A DNA stretch of 64,000 nucleotides, from the NCBI GenBank assembly GCA_020161695.1, contig JAIUOO010000018.1, positions 45,749 through 109,748 on the forward strand, given 5' to 3'. How positions within the stretch are numbered: position 1 is the stretch's first letter; each line of letters begins with the position of its first letter. This DNA is from Pseudomonadota bacterium (GTDB taxonomy: Bacteria > Pseudomonadota > Alphaproteobacteria > Rhizobiales > Phreatobacteraceae). The notes beneath the pieces are model-generated. The model ran no database searches. It was not told where the DNA came from and saw nothing but the letters and a program-made list of their open reading frames with translations. A program made the translations under genes and the position numbers. Of the stretch, positions 24,060-32,196 are shown piece after piece.

Positions 24060-24617
24060 TCAGCCGATGCTCTCGATGACGACGTTGCCGTTGGTATAGA
24101 CGCAGATCTCGCCGGCGATCTGCATCGCCTTGCGCACGATCTCCTCCGCGTCCTTGTCGGTGTCCGCGAGTGCGCGGGCGGCGGCCAGCGCGTAGTTGCC
24201 GCCGGAACCGATGGCGGCGATGCCGTTCTCCGGCTCCAGCACGTCGCCGGTGCCGGTCAGGATCAGCGACACTTCCTTGTCGGCGACGATCATCATGGCT
24301 TCGAGCCGACGCAGGTAGCGGTCGGTGCGCCAGTCCTTGGCAAGTTCGACGGCCGCGCGGGTGAGCTGTCCCGGAAACTGCTCCAGCTTCGCCTCCAGCC
24401 GCTCGAACAGCGTGAAGGCGTCGGCGGTGGCGCCGGCAAAGCCGGCGATCACATCGCCCTTGGCGAGGCGACGGACCTTGCGCGCATTGGCCTTGATGAC
24501 GGTCTGGCCGAGGGACACCTGTCCGTCGCCGCCGATCACCACCTTGCCGCCCTTTCGGACCGAGCAGATGGTCGTGGCATGCCAGCCGGGAAAGGCATTG
24601 TCGTTCTGCGAAGTCAT
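24060..24617 (-). CDS. hslV: HslV, peptidase subunit of the HslUV protease
   Basis: A 185-residue proteasome-like threonine peptidase. A short propeptide ('MTSQNDNAFPGWHA') is followed by 'TTICSVRKGGKVVIGGDGQV'; Thr15 would be the catalytic N-terminal residue after cleavage. Other conserved parts are 'GFAGATADAFTLFERLEAKL', 'LTGTGDVLEP' and 'AIGSGGNYALAAARAL'. A much longer frame runs upstream, but ATG at 24617 has GGAGG 6 bases before it and gives the family N-terminus. A candidate heat-shock promoter sits directly upstream (24640-24667). Confidence 0.96.
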   Translation of the reverse strand: MTSQNDNAFPGWHATTICSVRKGGKVVIGGDGQVSLGQTVIKANARKVRRLAKGDVIAGFAGATADAFTLFERLEAKLEQFPGQLTRAAVELAKDWRTDRYLRRLEAMMIVADKEVSLILTGTGDVLEPENGIAAIGSGGNYALAAARALADTDKDAEEIVRKAMQIAGEICVYTNGNVVIESIG

Positions 24618-24639
24618 GGAACCTCCGGAATGCCTCGTG

Positions 24640-24667
24640 ATGTAGGCTGATTGGCGCAGGACGCAAG
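24640..24667 (-). promoter_or_regulatory. RpoH-type heat-shock promoter of hslV
   Basis: On the minus strand CTTG (24667-24664), exactly 17 bases, then CCTACAT (24646-24640). The alphaproteobacterial RpoH consensus is CTTG-N17/18-CYTATNT, so only one base of the -10 motif differs. Transcription would start near 24632 and give a leader of about 15 bases carrying the GGAGG ribosome binding site. hslV is a classic RpoH target. Confidence 0.55.
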
Positions 24668-24770
24668 CTGAGAGGCTTCGCCGCCACCTCGACTTGGGCT
24701 TGCGGCGCTGCGAACCTTGCTGCGGCCCGCCGCTACTCACCCCGGCAAACCCCAGAGGACGTCGCCCGGC

Positions 24771-25256
24771 ATGGATCGCAAGGACTCGCGCCGCAAGGAA
24801 CCGCTCTACCGCCGCGTCAACACGACGGCGCGCGGCGTTCATCACAATAGCGGCGGTGAATATCGCTGGTCGCGCGGCAAGGACGATCGCTTCGCGCAGG
24901 GCGCCATGTCGCAGGGCAAGCAGCGCGGTCTCGACTACACGCCGCTGTTCCGCTTCCTGCTGTCGCGCGTCGGCCGGGACTGGGACGAGGTCCACGGCGA
25001 GGCGGTCGCGCGCCTCGACAAGCAGGAGCCGATCTTCTGGATGGTCGCCCGCACGGAAGCGGAGGGGAGGCCCTATGTCCTGATGGGCGAGAACTCCTAT
25101 TACAGCGGCCTCTATATCGGCGACGACAACCGCCTCGCCCTGGTCGCGCCCGACCTGCGCAACGAACACATGAAACCGGGTTGCTCCTGCTGCACCCACA
25201 CGTTCAACGGCGTGCCCTTCGTGCGAAAATACGATCCCGACGATCGGATCATGTGA
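24771..25256 (+). CDS. hypothetical protein with C-terminal CxCC-H cluster
   Basis: A 161-residue soluble protein that I do not recognise as a named family. The N-terminus is basic and ends in 'YRWSRGKDDRFAQGAMSQGK'. The middle has 'YTPLFRFLLSRVGRDWDEVH' and the C-terminus 'NEHMKPGCSCCTHTFNGVPF' with C-x-C-C-x-H, which could bind zinc. The conserved-looking aromatic motifs and the good length argue for a real gene. Similar small proteins occur as conserved hypotheticals in diverse bacteria. It diverges from hslV and its stop overlaps by 8 bases the stop of the convergent YjbR-type gene. Confidence 0.65.
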   Translation: MDRKDSRRKEPLYRRVNTTARGVHHNSGGEYRWSRGKDDRFAQGAMSQGKQRGLDYTPLFRFLLSRVGRDWDEVHGEAVARLDKQEPIFWMVARTEAEGRPYVLMGENSYYSGLYIGDDNRLALVAPDLRNEHMKPGCSCCTHTFNGVPFVRKYDPDDRIM

Positions 25257-25590
25257 CTGGCGGACGGGCCGCGAGCAGTTTCGTGGGTGCGGCGCCCCGC
25301 CACGCGGCGTTGAGCAGGGACAGGACCAGCGGCTCGTCCGTGCCTGCCAGGTCCACGCGCGTCCAGCCCTGCCGTCCCCAGCCGCCGGGAATAGCGGAAA
25401 CGACACCCGGCGCGCTCTCGGCGAACATCTCCTGCTCGTCCGGCGTCAGTTTGACGTTCATGTCGCCGGCCGCTCCGAAGGTCGCGAAGATCCGGCCTTT
25501 GACGACCTTCACGGCCGTCCGGTCGAAATGCGGCGCGGACAGCGTCTCGGGCAGGCCGAGCGCAAGCGTCAGGGCATCGTCGCGGGTCAT
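25249..25590 (-). CDS. MmcQ/YjbR family protein
   Basis: A 113-residue protein of the MmcQ/YjbR (DUF419) family, which has a double-wing, CyaY-like fold often annotated as DNA-binding. Family features are 'LALGLPETLSAPHFDRTAVK', 'GRIFATFG' and 'VNVKL'-like 'MNVKLTPDEQEMF', ending with 'RVDLAGTDEPLVLSLLNAAW'. ATG at 25590 is chosen (GGAA upstream, family-like start); an in-frame ATG 13 codons upstream is possible. No biochemical role is known. It is convergent with the CxCC protein and divergent from hisB. Confidence 0.8.
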   Translation of the reverse strand: MTRDDALTLALGLPETLSAPHFDRTAVKVVKGRIFATFGAAGDMNVKLTPDEQEMFAESAPGVVSAIPGGWGRQGWTRVDLAGTDEPLVLSLLNAAWRGAAPTKLLAARPPVT

Positions 25591-25742
25591 GGCGAGTTCC
25601 GTTGGCGCGAAGGTAGGGCAGTCTGACATTCGTCAGGGCCTGAATCTGGCGGGAGCGTGCCGTTCGGCAACCACATCGACGGCTTTGCCTTTCCAAACGC
25701 CTGCCGCCGCTGATAGAAGACGCGGCATCATCGGAGAGGGTC

Positions 25743-26330
25743 ATGCGCAAGGGCCAGATCACCCGCACCACCCGCGAGACGGACATCACCGTCTCGGTCG
25801 ACCTCGACGGCGCCGGCAAGGCCGATGTCGCAACCGGCGTCGGCTTCTTCGACCACATGCTCGACCAGATCGCCCGGCACGGCATGATCGACCTGACCGT
25901 CAAGGCCAAGGGCGATCTGCACATCGACGACCATCACACGGTGGAGGATGTCGGCATCGCTCTGGGACAGGCGGTGCGCCAGGCGCTCGGCGACATGAAG
26001 GGCATCACCCGCTATGCCGACGTCCATCTGCCGATGGACGAGACGCTGACGCGCGTGGCGCTCGACGTCTCGGGCCGGCCCTTCCTCGTCTTCCGCACGG
26101 AGTTTCCGCGCGACAAGATCGGCACGTTCGACACCGAGCTGGTGCGTGAGTTCTTCCAGGCCTTTGCCATGAATTCCGGCATCACGCTGCATGTCGAGAC
26201 GCTCTACGGTGACAACGCTCACCACATCGCCGAGAGCTGCTTCAAGGGTCTCGCGCGCGCATTGAGGACCGCCTTCGCCATCGATCCGCGGCGCTCGAAC
26301 GAGATTCCCTCCACCAAGGGCGTACTCTAG
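25743..26330 (+). CDS. hisB: Imidazoleglycerol-phosphate dehydratase
   Basis: A 195-residue monofunctional HisB catalysing the sixth step of histidine synthesis. It has the two metal-binding repeats 'GFFDHMLDQIARHG' / 'HIDDHHTVEDVGIALGQA' and 'NAHHIAESCFKGLARAL'. The length is typical of the monofunctional enzyme, without the phosphatase domain. A GGAGAGG ribosome binding site lies just upstream. It is the first gene of a tight operon hisB-DUF2628-hisH-hisA-hisF-lysE-DUF1810. Confidence 0.97.
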   Translation: MRKGQITRTTRETDITVSVDLDGAGKADVATGVGFFDHMLDQIARHGMIDLTVKAKGDLHIDDHHTVEDVGIALGQAVRQALGDMKGITRYADVHLPMDETLTRVALDVSGRPFLVFRTEFPRDKIGTFDTELVREFFQAFAMNSGITLHVETLYGDNAHHIAESCFKGLARALRTAFAIDPRRSNEIPSTKGVL

Positions 26331-26819
26331 ATGGCCCGGCAGACCAGCTTCACCGTCCATCTCGCCCCGGCAAAGCCCGGGCGGGATGCCGACGAGGCCG
26401 TCCAGTTCGTGCCTGACTCATTCTCGCTCGTTGCCTTCCTAGTGCCCTGGGGCTGGTTCCTGTGGAACCGCATGTGGCTGACCTTCGTCGTCTATCTGGT
26501 CGTGATGGTGGCGGTTTTCGTCGCGCTGACCTATTCCGGATTCCCGCCGTCGATCCGCATGGCCATCAGTTTCGCGATCAGCCTCTTGATCGGCCTCGAG
26601 GCGACCAACCTCAGGCGGCGTTCCCTGCGCTGGCGAGGCTACCGCGAGGCAGGCGTCGTCGTGGCGGCGAACCGTGAGGAAGCCGAGCGCCGCTGGTTCG
26701 CCGAGCAGGATGCAGCGCCGCGCGCGGCCCGTGCGCCGGCGCCCGCTTTTGCCGCGACGTCCGCGCATCCCATCGGCCTGTTCCCCGAGGCCGAGCCCGG
26801 CGCGAGGGGCCTCAGGTGA
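26331..26819 (+). CDS. DUF2628 membrane protein in the his operon
   Basis: A 162-residue protein starting on the base after the hisB stop. The DUF2628 region comprises 'FSLVAFLVPWGWFLWNRMWL', a second helix 'TFVVYLVVMVAVFVALTYSG', a third helix 'AISFAISLLIGLEATNLRRR' and 'LRWRGYREAGVVVAANREEA'. The tail is Ala/Pro-rich. The position between hisB and hisH is conserved in Hyphomicrobiales, but no role in histidine synthesis is known. Its stop overlaps the hisH GTG start by 4 bases. Confidence 0.87.
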   Translation: MARQTSFTVHLAPAKPGRDADEAVQFVPDSFSLVAFLVPWGWFLWNRMWLTFVVYLVVMVAVFVALTYSGFPPSIRMAISFAISLLIGLEATNLRRRSLRWRGYREAGVVVAANREEAERRWFAEQDAAPRAARAPAPAFAATSAHPIGLFPEAEPGARGLR

Positions 26820-27466
26820 GCGTCGCCATCGTCGACTACGGCTCGGGCAACCTTCACTCCGCGCAGAAGGCCTTCGAGCGGATGGCGCGCGAGCGCGGCC
26901 TGAATGCGCCTGTCCTGGTCACCGCCGATCCCGATCTCGTCCGCAAGGCCGACCGCATCGTGTTGCCGGGCGTCGGCGCCTTTGCCGACTGCAAGCGCGG
27001 CCTTGTCGGCGTGCCCGGCATGGTCGAGGCCATGACCGAAGCCGTGCGCGGTCGCGGCCGGCCTTTCCTCGGCATCTGCGTCGGCATGCAGCTGATGGGC
27101 GGTCGCGGGCTTGAGAAGGAAACCAGCGCCGGCCTCGGCTGGGTGCCGGGCGACATCGACCTGATCCGGCCGACCGGCGCGAACTACAAGATCCCTCATA
27201 TGGGCTGGAACACGCTGAACGTGAAGCGCGACCATGCCGTGCTCGCCGGCATCCCGACCGGACCGGACGGGTTGCACGCCTATTTCGTCCATTCCTATCA
27301 CCTGACCGCGACGGCGGACGACGTGATCCTCGCCGATGCCGACTACGGCACTCCGGTCACCGCGATGATCGCGCGCGACACGATGGTCGGCACGCAGTTC
27401 CATCCCGAGAAGAGCCAGAAGCTCGGCCTGACGCTGATCGGCAATTTCCTGGAGTGGCGCCCGTGA
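26816..27466 (+). CDS. hisH: Imidazole glycerol phosphate synthase, glutaminase subunit
   Basis: A 216-residue class I glutamine amidotransferase that delivers ammonia to HisF. It shows 'VAIVDYGSGNLHSAQKAFER' at the N-terminus, the nucleophile elbow 'FLGICVGMQLMGGRG' with its Cys, and the His/Glu pair in 'GTQFHPEKSQKLGLTLIGNF'. All three catalytic residues are present. The GTG start overlaps the DUF2628 stop by 4 bases. hisA follows after 10 bases. Confidence 0.97.
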   Translation: MSVAIVDYGSGNLHSAQKAFERMARERGLNAPVLVTADPDLVRKADRIVLPGVGAFADCKRGLVGVPGMVEAMTEAVRGRGRPFLGICVGMQLMGGRGLEKETSAGLGWVPGDIDLIRPTGANYKIPHMGWNTLNVKRDHAVLAGIPTGPDGLHAYFVHSYHLTATADDVILADADYGTPVTAMIARDTMVGTQFHPEKSQKLGLTLIGNFLEWRP

Positions 27467-27476
27467 GGAGTGCATC

Positions 27477-28214
27477 GTGAGGCTGTTTCCCGCGATCGAC
27501 CTGAAAGAGGGCCGCTGCGTCCGCCTGAAACAGGGCGACATGGCCCAGGCGACCGTCTATGCCGACGATCCTGCCGCGCAGGCAAAGAGCTTCGAGGACC
27601 AGGGCTTCGACTATCTCCACGTCGTCGATCTCGACGGCGCCTTCGCCGGCAAGCCGGTCAACGCCTCGGCGGTCGAGGCGATCCGTGCCGCGACCTCGTT
27701 TCCCGTCCAGCTTGGCGGTGGCATCCGCGACATGAAGACCGTCGAGGGCTGGCTGGGCAAGGGCGTCACCCGCGTCATCATCGGCACGGCGGCCGTGCGC
27801 GACCCGGACTTTGTGAAAAACGCCGCGAGGGCCTTTCCCGGTCAGGTCGCCGTCGGCATCGACGCGCGCGACGGCTGGGTGGCCGTCGAGGGCTGGGCGG
27901 AAACCTCAAGCCTTGCGGCCCACGATCTCGCGCGGCGTTTCGAGGATGCTGGCGTAGCGGCCATCGTCTACACGAACATCGCCCGAGACGGCATGCTCGC
28001 CGGCATCGACTGGGACGGCACCATCGCGCTGGCCGATGCGGTCGCCATCCCGGTCATCGCCTCCGGCGGGCTCGCCTCGCTCGACGACGTGCGCGAGCTC
28101 TTGAGGCCGCGAGCGGCGAAGCTCGAAGGCGCCATCACCGGCAAGGCGCTCTATGATGGCCGGCTCGATCCGGCCGAGGCCATGGCAATGATCAGGGGGG
28201 CGAAGGCGGCATGA
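27477..28214 (+). CDS. hisA: ProFAR isomerase HisA
   Basis: A 245-residue TIM-barrel enzyme (phosphoribosylformimino-AICAR-phosphate ribotide isomerase). The catalytic aspartates sit in 'LFPAIDLKEGRCVRLKQGD' near the N-terminus and 'VYTNIARDGMLAGIDWDG' in the second half. Phosphate-binding glycines occur in 'VQLGGGIRDMKTVEGWLGKG' and 'VIASGGLASLDDVREL', and the 'AITGKALYDGRLDPAEAM' end is standard. It overlaps hisF by 4 bases. Confidence 0.97.
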   Translation: MRLFPAIDLKEGRCVRLKQGDMAQATVYADDPAAQAKSFEDQGFDYLHVVDLDGAFAGKPVNASAVEAIRAATSFPVQLGGGIRDMKTVEGWLGKGVTRVIIGTAAVRDPDFVKNAARAFPGQVAVGIDARDGWVAVEGWAETSSLAAHDLARRFEDAGVAAIVYTNIARDGMLAGIDWDGTIALADAVAIPVIASGGLASLDDVRELLRPRAAKLEGAITGKALYDGRLDPAEAMAMIRGAKAA

Positions 28215-28999
28215 CCTTCAAGGTGCGCGTCATCCCCTGCCTCGACGTCAAGGACGGTCGCGTCGTCAAGGGCGTGCAGTTCGTCGATCTGATCGATGCC
28301 GGCGACCCCGTCGAGGCGGCCAAGGCCTATGACGCGGCCGGCGCTGACGAACTGACCTTCCTCGACATCACGGCCAGCTCCGACGACCGCCGCACCATGT
28401 TCGACGTGGTGAGCCGCACGGCAGAGGCCTGTTTCATGCCGCTCACCGTCGGTGGCGGCGTCCGCACCGTCGAGGATATCCGTGCGCTGCTGGTCTCCGG
28501 TGCCGACAAGGTCTCGATCAACACGGCGGCGGTGAACGACCGCGCTTTCGTCGGGCGCGCCGCAGACAAGTTCGGCGACCAGTGCATCGTCGTCGCCATC
28601 GACGCCAAGAGGGTGTCGGGCGAGGGCGAGATCGACCGCTGGGAGATCTTCACCCATGGCGGGCGCAAGCCTACCGGCATCGATGCTGTCGCCTATGCGC
28701 GAGAAGTGGTCGCCCTCGGCGCCGGCGAAATCCTGCTGACGTCCATGGACCGCGACGGCACCAAGTCGGGCTTCGACCTGTCGCTGACCCGCGCCGTGTC
28801 GGATGCGGTGCCGGTGCCGGTCATCGCCTCCGGCGGCGTCGGGGCCCTCGACCATTTCGTCGACGGCGTCGCCAAGGGCGGCGCCACGGGCGTGCTCGCC
28901 GCCTCGGTCTTCCATTTCGGCACATTCACCGTGCCGCAGGTGAAGCGCCACATGAAGGCGGCCGGCCTCCCAGTCCGCATGGACGGCATCGCGGCATGA
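28211..28999 (+). CDS. hisF: Imidazole glycerol phosphate synthase, cyclase subunit
   Basis: A 262-residue TIM-barrel partner of HisH that makes imidazole glycerol phosphate and AICAR. The catalytic aspartates lie in 'VRVIPCLDVKDGRVVKGVQF' and 'LTSMDRDGTKSGFDL'. Phosphate-binding blocks are 'PLTVGGGVRTVEDIRALLVS' and 'PVIASGGVGALDHFVDG'. The length is normal. The stop overlaps the lysE-type start by 4 bases. Confidence 0.97.
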   Translation: MTFKVRVIPCLDVKDGRVVKGVQFVDLIDAGDPVEAAKAYDAAGADELTFLDITASSDDRRTMFDVVSRTAEACFMPLTVGGGVRTVEDIRALLVSGADKVSINTAAVNDRAFVGRAADKFGDQCIVVAIDAKRVSGEGEIDRWEIFTHGGRKPTGIDAVAYAREVVALGAGEILLTSMDRDGTKSGFDLSLTRAVSDAVPVPVIASGGVGALDHFVDGVAKGGATGVLAASVFHFGTFTVPQVKRHMKAAGLPVRMDGIAA

Positions 29000-29619
29000 G
29001 CCCGGCGGACACGCTTCTCGTCCTCGCGGGCCTCTGGCTGATAGCCGTCATCACGCCCGGTCCGAACATGGTGCTGTTCATGGCGGTGGGCCTGTCGTCG
29101 CCGCCTGCTTCCATGTTCGCGGTCGCCGCCGCCATCGTGCTCGGCACCTGTCTCTGGGGCCTCGCCGGCCTGCTCGGCCTGTTCTGGCTGTTCGAGCTGT
29201 TCCCGGCCGCGGCCGTCGCGGTGAAGCTCGCTGGCGGCCTCTACCTCGCCTGGATGGGTCTCGGCCTCATCCGCCGCAACGTCTCGCCGCCGGCCGAGAC
29301 CGCCCGCGCCAGCGCACCGATGCTCACGCCCCGCCGCGCCTTCCTGACGGGGATTGCGACCGCCCTCGGCAATCCGAAATCGCTGGTCTTCGTGTCTTCG
29401 CTCTTCGCGGTGACCCATCTCGCCGAACAGCCCATCGGCATCGGCCTGGCGGGTGTTGGCGTCATGGTCGCGATGTCCGCGGCCTATTACGTTCTGCTGG
29501 GCCTTGCCCTCAAGACACTGCCCTTCGCGCGCCGGCCGGGACGCCTCAGCCGCGCGCTCGGTATAGGCACGGGCGCGGTCATGATCGCCTATGGCGGCAA
29601 GATGGTGTGGGAACGCTAG
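28996..29619 (+). CDS. LysE/RhtB-family amino-acid exporter
   Basis: A 207-residue inner-membrane protein of the LysE superfamily with about six hydrophobic helices. The family signature 'VITPGPNMVLFMAVG' occurs after the first helix, with 'KLAGGLYLAWMGLGLIRRN' and 'FLTGIATALGNPKSLVFVSS' further on. These export amino acids or related metabolites; the substrate cannot be read. ATG at 28996 overlaps the hisF stop by 4 bases, so it is expressed with the histidine genes, making a histidine-pathway intermediate or amino acid a possible but unproven cargo. Confidence 0.88.
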   Translation: MSPADTLLVLAGLWLIAVITPGPNMVLFMAVGLSSPPASMFAVAAAIVLGTCLWGLAGLLGLFWLFELFPAAAVAVKLAGGLYLAWMGLGLIRRNVSPPAETARASAPMLTPRRAFLTGIATALGNPKSLVFVSSLFAVTHLAEQPIGIGLAGVGVMVAMSAAYYVLLGLALKTLPFARRPGRLSRALGIGTGAVMIAYGGKMVWER

Positions 29620-29635
29620 GCGCCGGAGCCGGCCG

Positions 29636-30055
29636 ATGCCCTTTGACCTGCAACGCTTCGTCGACGCCCAGAACCCGGTCTATGAGCAGGTCGTGCGGGA
29701 ACTGTCCGCCGGCAGGAAGCAGAGCCACTGGATGTGGTTCGTCTTCCCGCAGCTCGCGGGCCTTGGCGAGAGCGCCATGTCGCAACGCTATGCCATCGCT
29801 TCGCTCGACGAGGCGCGCGCCTATCTCGCCCATCCCATGCTCGGGCCACGGCTCGTGGAGTGCGTGGCGCTGGTTCTGGATGCGAAGGGCGAGACCGCCG
29901 AGGCCATTTTCGGCGGCATCGACGCGCGCAAGCTGCAATCCTCGATGACCCTGTTCGGCAGGGCCGCGCAGGAGCCCGGCCCCTTCCGCGCCGTGCTGGC
30001 GCGCTTCCATGCCGGCGAGGAAGACCGGGCGACGCTCGGCCTGCTCGGTCTCTGA
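29636..30055 (+). CDS. DUF1810 family protein
   Basis: A 139-residue soluble protein matching DUF1810: 'LQRFVDAQNPVYEQVVRELS', 'GRKQSHWMWFVFPQLAGLGE', 'RYAIASLDEARAYLAHPMLG' and 'KLQSSMTLFGRAA' are the conserved blocks. Members of this family belong to the NADAR/calpastatin-like group of uncharacterised proteins. It begins 17 bases after the lysE stop, so it is probably the last gene of the his operon. It is convergent with the adenosine kinase gene, 5 bases away. Confidence 0.85.
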   Translation: MPFDLQRFVDAQNPVYEQVVRELSAGRKQSHWMWFVFPQLAGLGESAMSQRYAIASLDEARAYLAHPMLGPRLVECVALVLDAKGETAEAIFGGIDARKLQSSMTLFGRAAQEPGPFRAVLARFHAGEEDRATLGLLGL

Positions 30056-30060
30056 TCGTC

Positions 30061-31062
30061 TTACAGCGAAAAGCCGTTCTCGGCTGCGAGCGCCTTGAGG
30101 TCCGCCTCCGGGCGCGCGCCCATATGGCTGATGATCTCGGCGGCGCAGAGCGCGCCGAGCCGCAGCGACATTTCGTGGCCGAGGCCCCGGGCGTAGCCTG
30201 CGAGGAAGCCCGCGGCGAAGAGATCGCCCGCGCCGGTCGTGTCGACCACGCGCTCCACCGGATAGGCCGGGGCGGTCACGAGGTTCGCGCCCTCGGCCGC
30301 CAGCGCGCCATTCTCGCTGCGCGTGACGACGGCCAGCCGCACCTCGGCGCGTAGCGCGTCGAGGGCGGTGGCGAAATCGGCGGTCTGGTACAGCGATTTC
30401 AGCTCGCTCTCGTTGGCGAAGACGATATCGACCACCTTGTCGCGCATCAGGCCGAGGAACTCGTCGCGGTAGCGATCGACGCAGAACGAATCCGACAGCG
30501 TCAGCGCGACGCTGCGGCCGGCGCCGTGGGCGATGGTCGCCGCCTTGAGGAAGGCCTGCTTCGCGGCCGGCGGGTCCCACAGATAGCCTTCGAGATAGGT
30601 CACGCCGGCATTGGCGATGGTTTCTGCATCCACGTCCTCGGGCGCGAGGTTCTGCGCCGCGCCGAGATAGGTGTTCATGGTGCGCTCGCCATCGGGCGTC
30701 ACCAGGATGAACGAGCGCGCGGTGGCGGGGCCGTCGGTCGCCAGCGCGGTCGGGAAGTGGACGCCGGCCGCCTTGATGCCGTGACCGAAGGAGGCGCCGA
30801 GCTGGTCGTCCTTCACCTTGCCGAGGAAAGCGCCCTTCAGGCCGAGCATGCCACAGCCGACGATGGTGTTGGCGGCCGATCCGCCGGACATTTCGATGGT
30901 CTGCGACATGGCCGCATAGATCGCCTCGGCGCGCGGCTCGTCGATCAGCATCATCGCGCCCTTGTGCACATCGAGCTTCGCCAGCACGTCGTCTTCGGTG
31001 CGCGCGAGAACGTCGACGATGGCGTTGCCGATGCCGGCGACGTCGTAGCGGGGCTGGGACAT
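30061..31062 (-). CDS. PfkB-family adenosine kinase
   Basis: A 333-residue ribokinase-fold sugar/nucleoside kinase. PfkB signature 1 region is 'EMSGGSAANTIVGCGMLGLK' and signature 2 is 'DTTGAGDLFAAGFLAGYARG', with the catalytic Asp within the latter. The N-terminal 'YDVAGIGNAIVDVLARTEDD' resembles bacterial and eukaryotic adenosine kinases more than ribokinase. It would phosphorylate adenosine to AMP using ATP in the cytoplasm. The start at 31062 has AAGGAG-like sequence upstream. Divergent from gnd. Confidence 0.85.
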   Translation of the reverse strand: MSQPRYDVAGIGNAIVDVLARTEDDVLAKLDVHKGAMMLIDEPRAEAIYAAMSQTIEMSGGSAANTIVGCGMLGLKGAFLGKVKDDQLGASFGHGIKAAGVHFPTALATDGPATARSFILVTPDGERTMNTYLGAAQNLAPEDVDAETIANAGVTYLEGYLWDPPAAKQAFLKAATIAHGAGRSVALTLSDSFCVDRYRDEFLGLMRDKVVDIVFANESELKSLYQTADFATALDALRAEVRLAVVTRSENGALAAEGANLVTAPAYPVERVVDTTGAGDLFAAGFLAGYARGLGHEMSLRLGALCAAEIISHMGARPEADLKALAAENGFSL

Positions 31063-31215
31063 GAAGGAGCGGCTCCGTATGGCTTTGCGCGCCGTCTACA
31101 CGCTGGAGCCGCATCCGGCAACGCCCGGAGGTGCGTGCATTTCGATTCCAAGTGGTTGACTTCCCTGCCAAGTTCGGATGGTTCGACACGAAGAAGAGCG
31201 ATCGGGAGGCGGTGC

Positions 31216-32196
31216 ATGCAGCTCGGCATGGTGGGGCTCGGCCGGATGGGCGCGAACATCGTGCGCCGTCTGATGCGGGCGGACCATTCCTGCGTGGTCT
31301 TCGACGCCAATCCGGCCACGCGCGAAGCGCTTGGCCGCGAGGGTGCGGAGGTCGCCGCCTCGGTCGCGGAGTTCCGGCAGCGGCTGGCCGCGCCGCGCGC
31401 GGTCTGGGTCATGCTGCCGGCGGGCGAGGTCACCGAGTCGATGATCGGTGAACTGGCCGGCATCCTTGAGCCCGGCGACACGATCATCGACGGCGGCAAC
31501 AGCTTCTGGAAGGACGACATCCGCCGCGCCGGCGCGCTTTCGGCCAAGGGCCTGACCTATCTCGATATCGGCACCTCCGGCGGCGTCTGGGGGCTCGAGC
31601 GCGGCTATTGCCTGATGATCGGCGGCGACAAGGGGGCGGTGGAGCGGCTCGATCCGATCTTTTGCGCGCTCGCGCCCGGGCGCGGGGACATCCCGGCGTC
31701 CCGCCATCGCGAGGGGCGCGCCGGCACCGCCGAGGAAGGCTATCTTCATTGCGGGCCGAGCGGGGCCGGCCACTACGTCAAGATGATCCACAACGGCATC
31801 GAATACGGCATGATGCAGGCCTTCGCCGAAGGCTTCGACATCCTGAACAACGCCGCCTCCGAGCGCCTGCCGGCCGATCAGCGCCTGACGCTCGACGTCG
31901 CCGACATCGCCGAAGTCTGGCGCCGCGGTTCGGTGGTCACCTCTTGGCTGCTCGACCTCACCGCCGAGGCGCTGGCCGAGGATGGCAGGCTTTCGGCCTT
32001 TTCCGGCCATGTGGCCGATTCCGGCGAGGGACGCTGGACGGTCGAGGCCGCCATCGAGCAGGCGACGCCGGCGGAAGTGCTGACCTCCGCGCTCTACACC
32101 CGTTTCCGGTCGCGGCAGGACCATACTTTCGCGGAGAAAATCCTCTCGGCCATGCGCAAGGGCTTCGGTGGCCATCAGGAGCAGAAGTCATCGTGA
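31216..32196 (+). CDS. gnd: 6-phosphogluconate dehydrogenase, decarboxylating (short type)
   Basis: A 326-residue dehydrogenase converting 6-phosphogluconate to ribulose-5-phosphate. N-terminal Rossmann motif 'LGMVGLGRMGANIVRRLMRA', then 'TIIDGGNSFWKDDIRRAG', the substrate motif 'YLDIGTSGGVWGLERGYCLM' and the catalytic-Lys block 'GPSGAGHYVKMIHNGIEYGM'. At 326 residues it is the short (YqeC/GndA-like) form, usually NAD-preferring, not the 470-residue type. ATG at 31216 has GGGAGG upstream. The stop overlaps the gluconokinase start by 4 bases, coupling the two steps of gluconate entry. Confidence 0.92.
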   Translation: MQLGMVGLGRMGANIVRRLMRADHSCVVFDANPATREALGREGAEVAASVAEFRQRLAAPRAVWVMLPAGEVTESMIGELAGILEPGDTIIDGGNSFWKDDIRRAGALSAKGLTYLDIGTSGGVWGLERGYCLMIGGDKGAVERLDPIFCALAPGRGDIPASRHREGRAGTAEEGYLHCGPSGAGHYVKMIHNGIEYGMMQAFAEGFDILNNAASERLPADQRLTLDVADIAEVWRRGSVVTSWLLDLTAEALAEDGRLSAFSGHVADSGEGRWTVEAAIEQATPAEVLTSALYTRFRSRQDHTFAEKILSAMRKGFGGHQEQKSS

